From NCBI RefSeq assembly GCF_011393025.1, contig NZ_JAAOEO010000001.1, positions 424,915-488,914 on the forward strand: a stretch of DNA of 64,000 bases. Reading direction: 5' to 3'. The translations under genes and the position numbers were made by a program. The notes beneath the pieces are model-generated. The model was not told where the DNA came from and did not search any database. It saw only the letters and a list, made by a program, of their open reading frames with translations. This DNA comes from Neobacillus terrae (GTDB lineage: Bacteria; Bacillota; Bacilli; Bacillales; Cytobacillaceae). The first letter of the stretch is position 1. The number at the start of each line of letters is the position of its first letter. Positions 15,596 to 23,938 of the stretch are shown one piece after another.

Positions 15596-16624
15596 ATGAT
15601 GATTGATCTTCGAAGTGATACAGTGACTAAACCAACGGAAGAGATGAGAAAAGCTGCTTATCAGGCAGAAGTAGGAGATGATGTATACGGAGAGGATCCT
15701 ACCGTCAAAAAACTCGAGGAAACAGCTGCAGAATTACTCGGAAAACAGGCAGCACTCTTCGTGACAAGTGGAACACAGGGAAACCAGCTTGCCATTCTTG
15801 CCCATTGCAGACCGGGAAATGAGGTCATCTTAGAGGAAGAATCCCATATTTTCTATTACGAGTCTGGAGCTCCTTCGGCTCTTGCAGGTGTACAGCTAAG
15901 AACCATAAAAGGTGAAAATGGAGCAATGAATCCTGCCGATGTATTAGCCTCCATTAGAGGAGAAGACCAGCACTATCCAGAAACAGGGTTAATTTGCCTC
16001 GAAAATACTCATAACCGTGCAGGTGGTGCCGTCATCCAACCTAGCAATATGAAAGAGATTTTTATGTTAGCAAAAGAAAATAATATTCCTGTACATATTG
16101 ACGGTGCACGGTTGTTTAATGCCGCAGCTGCTCTTGGATGTCCAGTAACAGATTTTTCTAATAACAGTGATAGTGTTCAAATTTGCCTCTCAAAAGGTTT
16201 GGGAGCTCCTGTAGGTTCATTGCTTGTTGGATCTGAGGAATTTATCCGAAGAGCCCGCAAATGGAGAAAACGCTTGGGAGGTGGATTAAGGCAGGCGGGG
16301 ATTATTGCCGCTCCAGGATTAATAGCCCTAACTAAAATGCGTGATAGATTGGGAGAGGACCATTTGAATGCCCAACAATTAGCTGAAGGAATTAGTAATA
16401 TGCCGGGTTTAAGTGTTGTTAATAAAGTTGAGACAAATATGATTGTTGCTGATGTCAGCGGATTGAACATAACTTCAGATCAGTTTGTAGAAAAACTGAA
16501 GTCACAGGGAATTCTTGCGGGCACTTTTGGAGGCAGCCGAGTTAGGTTTGTTACTCATTTTGATATCAATACTAAAGACATTGAAATGGCACTTTCAGGG
16601 ATAAAGCAAGCAGCACAAAAGTAG
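15596..16624 (+). CDS. Low-specificity L-threonine aldolase
   Basis: About 342 residues, PLP fold type I. Signatures: N-terminal IDLRSDTVTKPT, GDDVYGEDPTV, the SGTQGNQLAI phosphate-binding loop, HIDGARLFNAA with the PLP aspartate, and the Schiff-base lysine in CLSKGLGAPVGS (about residue 200). It cleaves L-threonine/allo-threonine to glycine and acetaldehyde in the cytosol. AAAGGGATGGG precedes the ATG pair at 15596/15599; the ATG at 15587 overlaps this site. Single gene with its own terminator. Confidence 0.92.
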   Translation: MMIDLRSDTVTKPTEEMRKAAYQAEVGDDVYGEDPTVKKLEETAAELLGKQAALFVTSGTQGNQLAILAHCRPGNEVILEEESHIFYYESGAPSALAGVQLRTIKGENGAMNPADVLASIRGEDQHYPETGLICLENTHNRAGGAVIQPSNMKEIFMLAKENNIPVHIDGARLFNAAAALGCPVTDFSNNSDSVQICLSKGLGAPVGSLLVGSEEFIRRARKWRKRLGGGLRQAGIIAAPGLIALTKMRDRLGEDHLNAQQLAEGISNMPGLSVVNKVETNMIVADVSGLNITSDQFVEKLKSQGILAGTFGGSRVRFVTHFDINTKDIEMALSGIKQAAQK

Positions 16625-16715
16625 AGCATAGCAGATATGAAAAATTCTGAAGAATGATATTGGTTAGACGTTAACAATCCCCGAAACCAAAAAGGGATAT
16701 TTCAGAGATTTTATG

Positions 16716-16746
16716 GCAGCGGGCAAAATTAGCCTGCTGCTTTTTT
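16716..16746 (+). terminator. Terminator of threonine aldolase gene
   Basis: GCAGCGGGC / GCCTGCTGC stem (one G-T pair), 7-base loop, six T. Confidence 0.85.
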
Positions 16747-16882
16747 CTATTTCCGCTGATCTTAGAAAAACAACTTTTATAAGGGATGCAAAAGGGGAAC
16801 CAAAATGTCTTACATAGCATCAATTTTTGGTTTTTCATCAACTAAGTGGGGAATATTAATTATCGTTATATGAGTTTATTTG

Positions 16883-16912
16883 TTGACACAACCTTTTGGC
16901 TATAGTTATAAT
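16883..16912 (+). promoter_or_regulatory. Sigma-A promoter of the MarR-efflux operon
   Basis: TTGACA-N18-TATAAT, both hexamers perfect. The start point would be near 16919, just upstream of the palindromic operator. Confidence 0.85.
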
Positions 16913-16932
16913 ACTTTCTTGTAAACCGTATG

Positions 16933-16946
16933 TTTCGTATACGAAA
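16933..16946 (+). promoter_or_regulatory. Palindromic operator of the MarR-efflux operon
   Basis: TTTCGTATACGAAA is a perfect 14-bp palindrome about 15 bases downstream of the predicted start point and 44 bases before the MarR start. This is the expected place and symmetry for autoregulation by the MarR dimer. Confidence 0.7.
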
Positions 16947-16989
16947 TGTTCGGATGGGTAATATAACCAGGGAAAGAAGGGAGGCAGGC

Positions 16990-17433
16990 ATGTACGCTTT
17001 CAACAACGAAATATTGGAATCATTTTCAGAAATAAACAGAGAGATTTATAAGCTGATTAAAAAGGATGCAGACAGGGTTGGACTTACTGTTGTGCAATTA
17101 AAAACCCTTTATAGACTACTGGATAATCCGGATAGCAGTTTAAGTGATTTAGCTGAAAAATTACGGCTGACCAACAGCACTGTTAGTGGAGTAATTGACA
17201 GGCTTGTCCAGCACGAGCTGGTAGACAGAGTTGTACCGCCGGAAAACCGGAGGGCCGTTTCCATACATTTGACTAAAAAAGGGGAAGAAATTATCGAATC
17301 AGTATTAGCATCCCCTGAATCTCTTATAATTCAAAGAATCAACAGTGTTATGGCACTGCCTGAGGAAGAAATCAAAAACTTATTAAGATTGCACGCATTG
17401 GTGCGGTCAAGGCTATCGATGGAGGAGGAATAA
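16990..17433 (+). CDS. MarR family transcriptional regulator (YhbI-like)
   Basis: 147 residues. A winged-helix core spans about 35-110, with the recognition region LAEKLRLTNSTVSGVIDRLVQHELVDRV and the wing VVPPENRRAVSIHLTKKG. ATG at 16990 has GAAGGGAGG in front; the in-frame ATG at 16930 would place the operator inside the gene and lacks a ribosome site. It probably represses its own operon through the palindrome at 16933-16946 and is released by a toxic compound. The order MarR-HlyD-DHA2 matches B. subtilis yhbI-yhbJ-yhcA. Confidence 0.9.
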   Translation: MYAFNNEILESFSEINREIYKLIKKDADRVGLTVVQLKTLYRLLDNPDSSLSDLAEKLRLTNSTVSGVIDRLVQHELVDRVVPPENRRAVSIHLTKKGEEIIESVLASPESLIIQRINSVMALPEEEIKNLLRLHALVRSRLSMEEE

Positions 17434-17439
17434 CAACAT

Positions 17440-18096
17440 ATGAATGCAAGAAGACTTGTTCTTTTAAACGTTATTTTATTAATCATTTTGGTGGGCGGGG
17501 GATTAGCTGCCTATTCCTATTACAATCGGACTGTTAACTATTTAAGCACAGATAACGCACAGATTTCAGGACAGCAAGTAACCATTGCTTCCCCGGCAAA
17601 CGGCAGACTGATTGACTGGACAGGAAAAGTTGGGGATAAATTCAGCAAGGATGAAGAAATTGGATCAGTAATGGCAGCTGGTACAGGTACCGCTTCTCCT
17701 TCAGAAATTAAAATTACTGTACCTCAAAATGCAACAGTAGTACAAAGTAATGCTGTAAAGAATTCTTTTGTGGGCGCAGGTACTCCGCTTGCACAGATGT
17801 ATGATCTTGACAACTTATGGGTTACTGCAAATATAGAAGAAACAAATATTAATGATATAGAGGTCGGCCAGGATGTAGATATCTATGTTGATGCATTCCC
17901 TAACAATGATTTAAATGGAAAAATTGAAAAGATTGGCTTTGCAACTTCAGGAACTTTCTCTTTACTTCCGAATACAAATACATCTGGAAATTATACAAAG
18001 GTTACTCAGGTAATTCCGGTTAGAATTTCAATTGATAATTACAAAGGACTTGAACTTGTTCCTGGAATGAACGTGACAGTGAGAATTCATAAGTAG
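17440..18096 (+). CDS. HlyD/EmrA-family efflux adaptor (YhbJ-like)
   Basis: 218 residues: one N-terminal membrane helix (about 6-28), then a lipoyl/barrel-sandwich domain (YLSTDNAQISGQQVTIASPANGRL) and a beta-barrel domain ending VPGMNVTVRIHK. The coiled-coil hairpin of Gram-negative EmrA is almost absent, as usual for Gram-positive adaptors. It would sit on the outer face of the membrane and assist the MFS pump encoded next (8-base gap). GGAGGA site upstream. Confidence 0.88.
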   Translation: MNARRLVLLNVILLIILVGGGLAAYSYYNRTVNYLSTDNAQISGQQVTIASPANGRLIDWTGKVGDKFSKDEEIGSVMAAGTGTASPSEIKITVPQNATVVQSNAVKNSFVGAGTPLAQMYDLDNLWVTANIEETNINDIEVGQDVDIYVDAFPNNDLNGKIEKIGFATSGTFSLLPNTNTSGNYTKVTQVIPVRISIDNYKGLELVPGMNVTVRIHK

Positions 18097-18104
18097 GTGA
18101 TAAA

Positions 18105-19934
18105 ATGGCAATTACTATCACGGTTTACGTTCTAATATGCCTTGCGCTGCTGGCTTTTTTGAATATCAGGCTGGTAAAGAGAAGACGCAGATTAGAGAGA
18201 GAGGAAAGAAGGAAGCCATTCTTATCCTCTGACCCAACAGCGGAATCAGAAATCTCTAATGACAATAATACTCTTAATGACCAAGTAGACGAAATGCTTG
18301 AAAATTCAGCGGTTCCTGAACCAGCACTTGAATATGTTGAATCTAGAGCAGAACTAAAAGAAGCTGAATTAGGCAGGAATACAAAAACACGCCGTGACCG
18401 GGGAAATGAGACAGGAGATAACAGCGGAAACGGCAAAATACTTGCTGCTTTAATGCTCGGAGCTTTTGTAGCTATCCTGAATCAAACATTGCTTAACGTA
18501 GCAATCCCCCATATAATGGCAGACCTTAATATTTCTGCGAATACTGTTCAATGGCTGTCTACCGGATATATGCTTGTAAATGGAATATTTATTCCTGTAA
18601 CAGCTTACTTAATCGAAAAGTTTGGTACCAGAAAGTTGTTCCTAACTTCCGTGTTACTGTTTACGATTGGATCAATTGTTTGCTCAGTCTCGGCCAATTT
18701 TACAATGTTAATGGCAGGGCGGGTAGTTCAAGCAGCTGGTGCCGGAATTATAATGCCACTTTTAATGACGGTCTTCTTTACCATCTTCCCACCGGAAAAG
18801 CGTGGAAAGGCTATGGGAATTATGGGCATTGTAATGATTTTTGCTCCTGCCATCGGTCCTACACTTTCAGGATGGATTGTAGAGCATTATTCATGGAGAC
18901 TTCTATTTGATGTAGTAATTCCTATAGGAATCTTAGATTTAATTCTCAGTTACTTGTGGATGCGGGATGTCACAGAAGTTACCAATCCAAAATTTGATTT
19001 TCCGGGTGTGCTTTTTTCAACACTTGGTTTCGGTTTTCTGCTTTATGGTTTTAGTGAAGCTGGAAATAATGGCTGGTCCAGTTCAATAGTCGTGACTTCA
19101 CTCATAATCGGTATCATTTCTCTAATCGCTTTTACATTCCGTGAGCTTACAACTGATAAACCAATGCTGGAGCTCCGGGTTTTTAAATACGATATTTTCG
19201 CATTAACGACGATTATAAGTATGATTATTAATATGGCAATGTTTGGTGCAATGATTTTGCTGCCAATCTACCTTCAGAATATAAGAGGATTTTCTGCATT
19301 TGAATCAGGTCTCCTGCTTTTACCTGGAGCAATTGTAATGGGAATCATGTCTCCTATAGCTGGGGCGCTATTTGATAAAGTGGGTGCAAGATGGCTGGCT
19401 GTTATTGGTTTAACCATTACTGTTATTACAACTTGGCAGTTCAGCCACCTGTCTATGTCTAGCACATTCAGCCATATTTTAGTACTTTATGTTATGCGTA
19501 TGTTCGGCATGTCCTTCCTGATGATGACAGTAATGACTGAAGGGTTGAATCAGCTTCCGCGTCATCTTGCTTCCCACGGAACAGCTGCATCAAATACTGC
19601 CAGACAGGTTGCAGGGAGTATTGGTACAGCGTTTCTTGTAACGGTCATGACGACAAGAAGTGGAACTCATTATGGGGGATACCTTAATACAATTACCACA
19701 GAGAATCCATTTATTAGCAGCAGGATAGCTCAAGTTGGCCAGGGACTAGCTGCCATGGCTCATGTTCCTTCAGCTGCAGGAAATAGTCTTGCTGTTCTAA
19801 CACTATACGGACAAACCATGAAACAAGCAACAATAGACGGGATTAACGATTCATTTATTGTTGCAACAGGAATAGCCTTTGTTGCATTAATCCTCGCCTT
19901 TTTTATTAAAAGAGCTAAGGTTAAAGAACAATAA
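18105..19934 (+). CDS. DHA2-family multidrug MFS transporter with an N-terminal extension (YhcA/EmrB-like)
   Basis: 609 residues. Residues from about 112 on form a 14-helix DHA2 pump: motif A-like EKFGTRKLFL, motif C-like GPTLSGWIVEHYSWR, and PVTAYLIEKFG. In front is an unusual part: one membrane helix (about 4-22), a basic stretch KRRRRLEREERRK and an acidic, low-complexity linker to residue 110. It exports drugs with the HlyD-type protein. AGGTGAT precedes the ATG. The extra helix gives an odd helix number (15), placing the linker inside the cell if the pump keeps normal topology. Confidence 0.88.
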   Translation: MAITITVYVLICLALLAFLNIRLVKRRRRLEREERRKPFLSSDPTAESEISNDNNTLNDQVDEMLENSAVPEPALEYVESRAELKEAELGRNTKTRRDRGNETGDNSGNGKILAALMLGAFVAILNQTLLNVAIPHIMADLNISANTVQWLSTGYMLVNGIFIPVTAYLIEKFGTRKLFLTSVLLFTIGSIVCSVSANFTMLMAGRVVQAAGAGIIMPLLMTVFFTIFPPEKRGKAMGIMGIVMIFAPAIGPTLSGWIVEHYSWRLLFDVVIPIGILDLILSYLWMRDVTEVTNPKFDFPGVLFSTLGFGFLLYGFSEAGNNGWSSSIVVTSLIIGIISLIAFTFRELTTDKPMLELRVFKYDIFALTTIISMIINMAMFGAMILLPIYLQNIRGFSAFESGLLLLPGAIVMGIMSPIAGALFDKVGARWLAVIGLTITVITTWQFSHLSMSSTFSHILVLYVMRMFGMSFLMMTVMTEGLNQLPRHLASHGTAASNTARQVAGSIGTAFLVTVMTTRSGTHYGGYLNTITTENPFISSRIAQVGQGLAAMAHVPSAAGNSLAVLTLYGQTMKQATIDGINDSFIVATGIAFVALILAFFIKRAKVKEQ

Positions 19935-19937
19935 AAA

Positions 19938-19983
19938 TAAGGCTGTATCGGTGCTTTATTTAGCGCTGGTACAGCCTTTTTTA
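19938..19983 (+). terminator. Terminator of the MarR-efflux operon
   Basis: AAGGCTGTA...GTGC-tttattta-GCGC...TACAGCCTT stem with two small internal bulges and six T. Confidence 0.85.
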
Positions 19984-20152
19984 CTTTAATCGGAATAAAC
20001 GCTTTATAGATATAACTTTCCGGGTTATTAGGTGAATTAGGAGGGTATTTTTAAAAAGGTTTCTTTTAAATATTTTTAATAAAAAATAGTCATTTTCTAG
20101 TTCTGGTGAGTTTATGGATTTTTCACTTATCTGTTATACCTTCCAGAGCATA

Positions 20153-20277
20153 TGCCCCAGTTCCTCAAATGAATGCCCCACTTATCATATCTTTTGCCCC
20201 ATCCGTGCTATTCAATGACTTACTAGAAGGCGGGAACGTCTAATAAGTTTTGCCCCACCTCAACAAAATGTTGCCCT
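20153..20277. repeat. 21-bp tandem repeat array with TGCCCCA core
   Basis: TGCCC(C) occurs at 20153, 20174, 20195, 20251 and 20272, spaced by 21 bases except one gap of 56. Only the core and an upstream AT-rich tract are kept between units. It resembles the array at 2363-2540 (TGCCCGA core). It lies in the 437-base gap before the YitT gene, which otherwise holds AT-rich sequence without reading frames. Confidence 0.6.
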
Positions 20278-20371
20278 TCTATCTTGGGATTTGTGTTTTC
20301 AAAAAGCTAAGAGTTCAACATTCCTTTAACTGTGTATATACTTAGAAAAAGGACGAAAGGAGTTGGGATTA

Positions 20372-21283
20372 TTGAATCAACAAGCTATAGTTATTCCTGA
20401 TCCGTCAAGGTCTGGGAATAAAAAACAGCATAGGAAGCTTTCAAAAACTCAAATATTTCAACGGGCTTTGCTTATAGCTCTGGGAGCCACTTTAATGGGA
20501 GTCGGCCTTGAAATTTTTCTTGTTCCTAATAAAGTTATTGACGGAGGAATAACCGGTATATCCATTATGCTGTCATACATAACTCGCTGGAATTTGGGAT
20601 TATTCATTTTTTTATTAAACATACCTTTCTTCTTTATTGGATATAAACAAATTGGAAAAACCTTTGCATTTTCGACCTTATTCGGAATTTTTATTTTATC
20701 GGTTGTTACCGCACTTCTTCATCCTGTACCAGCCTTAACCGAGGATATTCTGCTCGCTTCAGTATTTGGAGGAATTATTTTGGGGATTGGTGTGGGTATG
20801 GTTATTCGTTATGGAGGATCATTGGATGGAACAGAGATTCTTGCTATTTTAACGAATAAAAAGCTGCCGTTTTCCGTAGGGGAAATAATAATGTTTTTTA
20901 ATTTATTTATTTTAGGTACTGCAGGATTCGTCTTCACCTGGGACCGGGCAATGTATTCTCTAATTGCTTATTATGTAGCTTTTAAAACAATTGATATTAC
21001 CATTACAGGACTAGATGAGTCAAAATCCGCGTGGATAATTAGCGAGAATGCTCATCAAATTGGCGAGGCTATACTTGACCGACTGGGCAGGGGAGTTACT
21101 TATATTAATGGGGAAGGGGCATATTCGGGGGACGATAAAAAGGTGATCTTTTGCGTGGTAAATCGTCTTGAAGAGGCAAAATTAAAAGAAATTGTTTCCG
21201 AAAACGATCCCTCTGCATTTTTAGCAGTTTCCGATATTGCTGAAGTAAGAGGAGGACGATTTAAGAAAAGAGACATTCATTAG
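20372..21283 (+). CDS. YitT family membrane protein (DUF161-DUF2179)
   Basis: 303 residues. Five or six membrane helices (about 25-190) carry the YitT motifs NKVIDGGITGISI and GSLDGTEILAI; the C-terminal DUF2179 domain (about 220-300) has GRGVTYINGEGAYSG. Bacillus genomes hold several paralogues (YitT, YqfU, YpjC, YvjA, YxkD); which one this is cannot be settled. The DUF2179 fold resembles small ligand-binding PII-like domains; transport substrate unknown. TTG at 20372 is chosen (AAAGGAG 9-10 bases before); a TTG at 20363 is too close to that site. Confidence 0.88.
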   Translation: MNQQAIVIPDPSRSGNKKQHRKLSKTQIFQRALLIALGATLMGVGLEIFLVPNKVIDGGITGISIMLSYITRWNLGLFIFLLNIPFFFIGYKQIGKTFAFSTLFGIFILSVVTALLHPVPALTEDILLASVFGGIILGIGVGMVIRYGGSLDGTEILAILTNKKLPFSVGEIIMFFNLFILGTAGFVFTWDRAMYSLIAYYVAFKTIDITITGLDESKSAWIISENAHQIGEAILDRLGRGVTYINGEGAYSGDDKKVIFCVVNRLEEAKLKEIVSENDPSAFLAVSDIAEVRGGRFKKRDIH

Positions 21284-21584
21284 AGCTAGTTGTTGGAAGA
21301 TGAATAATTGGAAATATTTTCTACTTTTCCGTGGTCATCCTTTTCAAAGTTTTGTAACGTGACAAAATTTGTCTAATATTAATTCATCTTGGTATTCATT
21401 CTAGAAAAGAAATAAATTCATTGAAATATTTCCGGCTAACATCTGCAACATGAAAGTACGAATGTTTGATATACAGAAAATATGTCAAAAAATGAAGAAA
21501 AAAGAATGAATATATGAGCGAGTTTTGTCGGTCTTTGCGCTTGCCCCGGAAATAATAATAGGAAATTTCCTAACTAAAGTTAAA

Positions 21585-21618
21585 AAAGATGGCAGCTTAT
21601 AGCCATCTTTTTTACTTT
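21585..21618 (+). terminator. Terminator 300 bases after the YitT gene
   Basis: AAAAGATGGC / GCCATCTTTT hairpin with an 8-base loop and T-run. The 300 bases between the YitT stop and this hairpin contain no recognisable gene; they could be a long 3' UTR or an unannotated small RNA. Confidence 0.8.
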
Positions 21619-21619
21619 A

Positions 21620-21861
21620 GGCTGTGTTAAAGAACAGTGTTGATTTTTATCTATGTTAATCGAAGAACAAGTACACGAGATTCCAGCGGGAAAAGCGGGT
21701 CAAGGGAGACCCCACAGGAGCGAAGTGACGAGGAGGCTCCCGACCTGCCCGCGGAAAGCGAGTGTCTTCGTGACAGGCAAAAGGTGGCCTGTCCCTGCAA
21801 TAATTCTTCTTAGAAGCATTCCTTTGTGGAGCGAAAATCAACAACCAAGTTTAACAAAGCC
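21620..21861. repeat. MITE-like dispersed element with imperfect terminal inverted repeats
   Basis: The left end has GGCTGTGTTAAA (21620-21631) and GTTGATTTT (21639-21647); the right end has AAAATCAAC (21834-21842) and TTTAACAAAGCC (21850-21861). These are reverse complements with one mismatch, spaced alike. The interior is GC-rich and hairpin-forming (GCGGG, CCCGC, ACAGGAGCG) and encodes no protein. The pattern is a common intergenic repeat in Bacillaceae. It abuts the csgA stop codon by 4 bases; a partial copy is at 2683-2760. Confidence 0.75.
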
Positions 21862-21865
21862 TTAC

Positions 21866-22117
21866 TTAAAAAAGCAGTTCGAATACTTCATTCAGTTCAT
21901 ATGTTCTTTTTTCATCCTGTTCATCTTTTGCATACTGTATTTCCTTTTTTAGGATTCCGTTTAAAAAGTCGATTTCTTTTGCAGTTAAATGCCTTACAAA
22001 GTCGCCTTCAGAAGCATATTTATGATTCAAAAGCTTATGTAATAGATGTTGGCCTAAAGAATTGTCTTCTGAATAATTCGAAAGGGTTTCCCTCAAGTAT
22101 CCGAGTGTTTTATCCAT
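21866..22117 (-). CDS. csgA: Sigma-G-dependent sporulation protein CsgA
   Basis: 83 residues. MDKTLGYLRETLSNYSED at the start, then HKLLNHKYASEGDFVRHLTAKEIDFLNGILKKEIQYAKDEQDEKRTYELNEVFELL align along the whole length with B. subtilis CsgA (82 residues), a small acid-soluble forespore protein. ATG at 22117 is preceded by AGGAAGGTGA; the longer frame to 22180 has no site. Its 3' end is almost touched by the inverted-repeat element, whose hairpins might serve as its terminator. I could not find a full sigma-G promoter upstream (TATGTTA is a one-mismatch -10). Confidence 0.9.
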   Translation of the reverse strand: MDKTLGYLRETLSNYSEDNSLGQHLLHKLLNHKYASEGDFVRHLTAKEIDFLNGILKKEIQYAKDEQDEKRTYELNEVFELLF

Positions 22118-22340
22118 ATTGTCACCTTCCTGTGTAAGCGGTTTATCTAACATACCTATTTTTATCCTTTTTCCTCTCAATTATTTAACTGCTTTTTAAA
22201 TCTCAGCTTTAGACATCCGATTCGTTCGAAACCCTTAGCTTTTTTCCGCCAGCTCTTTGAAATATTAAGTCACCGATTAATAGCACAATCGCCTATTTTT
22301 GAATATTTTATTTTAGAGGTATTGGGGGAGGTAGGCAATA

Positions 22341-22991
22341 ATGAGTTATTTATATGTAGCTCTCGGTGATTCTTTATCAGCCGGGGTTGGAAGATCTTTA
22401 TTTTCACCGGGGTTCGTACAAAGATTTAGAAGCATGGCTGAATATGATTTGGAGGAACCCGTATTTTTAAGGGTATTCGCTTATCCAGGATATAAAACTG
22501 CAGATTTGTTAAAAGAAATGAAGAAGAATTACATTAAGGAATCAATTAAAGAGGCGGATATCATCACAATTACCGCTGGTGGAAATGATCTTATTTTTGC
22601 GGCAAGGCAATATCTTACAGACAAAAATGAAGATGATTTTAAAAAGGCATTGAAACTGTGCATCAGCAATATGACGAAAATACTCGATACCATTCATAAG
22701 TGGAAAAATGAAGCTGATCGTCCATATATCATTCGCATGGTTAATCTATATAATCCCTTTCCAAAAGAAGAACTAGCAGCTAAGTGGGTAGGAGAATTTA
22801 ATAAACACTTAAAGACACTTGCTATTTTAGAACATGTCCGAATTGCAGACATCCAAAAAGCCTTTAAGGGCTACGAAAGTGAATTCTTATCAATTGATGG
22901 CATCCATCCTAACGACATGGGATATGAGCGTATTGCAGAGCTCTTAAATAGGCTTGGATATAAACATCTTCAGGACACTGAAGAGGAATAG
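22341..22991 (+). CDS. SGNH/GDSL-family esterase or lipase
   Basis: 216 residues, no signal peptide. Block I GDSLSAG with nucleophile Ser11, block III GGND (about 81-84) and block V DGIHPN (about 185-190, catalytic Asp and His) are complete. Similar cytosolic Bacillus proteins include LipC, a spore-coat GDSL lipase needed for germination, and YpmR; the spore-gene neighbour csgA favours the former but does not prove it. GGGGGAGG precedes the ATG. A small basic reading frame follows 15 bases after the stop. Confidence 0.88.
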   Translation: MSYLYVALGDSLSAGVGRSLFSPGFVQRFRSMAEYDLEEPVFLRVFAYPGYKTADLLKEMKKNYIKESIKEADIITITAGGNDLIFAARQYLTDKNEDDFKKALKLCISNMTKILDTIHKWKNEADRPYIIRMVNLYNPFPKEELAAKWVGEFNKHLKTLAILEHVRIADIQKAFKGYESEFLSIDGIHPNDMGYERIAELLNRLGYKHLQDTEEE

Positions 22992-23006
22992 AGGGGGGGG
23001 GACAAT

Positions 23007-23168
23007 ATGTACCCTCTTTCTCTTTCCAAAAAGACAAAATTAAAGCTCATTGTTGATGTAGCCAAAAGCCGGTTGGATAGGAAGGGACGAACCTCATCAA
23101 AAAAAGCGCGTAAAGGCAGACGGACATTGCAGGGGAAGATTCCAAAACATTTGGGAGAGGGTACCTAA
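23007..23168 (+). CDS. Small basic hypothetical protein
   Basis: 53 residues with about 17 Lys/Arg (SKKTKLKL, SRLDRKGRTSSKKARKGRR) and an HLGEGT end. A G-rich ribosome site (GGGGGGGGGACAAT) precedes the ATG, and the gene follows the GDSL esterase closely, so it may be cotranscribed. Composition suggests nucleic-acid or spore-protein binding, but I do not recognise a family. Confidence 0.5.
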   Translation: MYPLSLSKKTKLKLIVDVAKSRLDRKGRTSSKKARKGRRTLQGKIPKHLGEGT

Positions 23169-23296
23169 TTTTAAAAAACACCCAGACAAAATTAACAAGG
23201 AATGCCAAAAAATAAAATAGCTCAATTCAGCATACTGCTGTGCGTAAAGCAGAAAATAGAATGACTAGAAAGACTTTAAGAAAAGGTGGAAGGAAA

Positions 23297-23788
23297 TTGC
23301 CATTACAAGTAGTTAAAACTGTTCCGAATTGGTTTACTATTGGGAATTTATTATCAGGAATTTTTTCTATAACTTTAATTATGAACGGTTTTTTTCGGTT
23401 GGCAGCAGTTTTTATTTTTCTCTCAGCATTTTTTGACCTTTTTGATGGGCGAATAGCGAGAAAACTAAAAGTGAATAGCGAAATAGGTGTAGAATTGGAT
23501 TCGCTTGCAGATATTGTAAGTTTTGGTGTAGCACCTGCCATCCTGTTTCATACTCTCTCTGATGGATCATGGATCTCCTCTGTGGCCTTTATGTTTTTTC
23601 CAGCCATGGGAGCCTTAAGACTCGCAAGATTCAGTGTAAAACCAACGGTAGGCTATTTTTGTGGAATACCCATAACATTAGCAGGGTTAATAATGGCAGG
23701 AATGGGACTGTTTTTATACAGTAACCCTTATATTACCTTGCTTCTGGCAGGATTAATGGTAAGTCCGATAAGAATAAAAAAATTTTAA
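23297..23788 (+). CDS. pssA: CDP-diacylglycerol-serine O-phosphatidyltransferase
   Basis: 163 residues from a TTG start at 23297 (GGTGGAAGGAAA in front); the frame is open from a GTG at 23240, which would add 19 mostly basic residues. The CDP-alcohol phosphotransferase motif D-G-x2-A-R-x8-G-x3-D-x3-D is complete (DGRIARKL...GVELDSLAD). Five or six membrane helices. It makes phosphatidylserine from CDP-diacylglycerol and serine, the first step to phosphatidylethanolamine. Length is close to B. subtilis PssA (177). No psd neighbour; a terminator follows. Confidence 0.85.
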   Translation: MPLQVVKTVPNWFTIGNLLSGIFSITLIMNGFFRLAAVFIFLSAFFDLFDGRIARKLKVNSEIGVELDSLADIVSFGVAPAILFHTLSDGSWISSVAFMFFPAMGALRLARFSVKPTVGYFCGIPITLAGLIMAGMGLFLYSNPYITLLLAGLMVSPIRIKKF

Positions 23789-23810
23789 GGAATCTTAGTT
23801 TACTGGCCAT

Positions 23811-23841
23811 AAAAGGTCTGCCTAAATAGGCAGTCTTTTTT
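23811..23841 (+). terminator. Terminator of pssA
   Basis: AAAAGgtCTGCC / GGCAGtCTTTT hairpin with T-run. Confidence 0.85.
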
Positions 23842-23872
23842 GTTTTTAAAAAATGAAAAGAAGGTATTTAAA

Positions 23873-23916
23873 AATAGATAGCGAATAGTTATCAAATAGC
23901 TAGCAAATTCCTATCA
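23873..23916 (+). promoter_or_regulatory. Four tandem 11-bp repeats upstream of the RHH-like gene
   Basis: Units AATAGATAGCG, AATAGTTATCA, AATAGCTAGCA and AATTCCTATCA follow one another without gaps; consensus AATAGNTANCA. The period is one helical turn. They end 22 bases before the start codon, just ahead of the AGGAGG site. Ribbon-helix-helix repressors commonly bind such tandem sites, so autoregulation by the adjacent product is likely but inferred. Confidence 0.6.
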
Positions 23917-23938
23917 ACATGACCAGGAGGAAACGAAC

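Noticed and set aside
21653..21952. 99-residue plus-strand reading frame as a gene
   Set aside because: It lies inside the inverted-repeat element and antisense to csgA, with no ribosome site.
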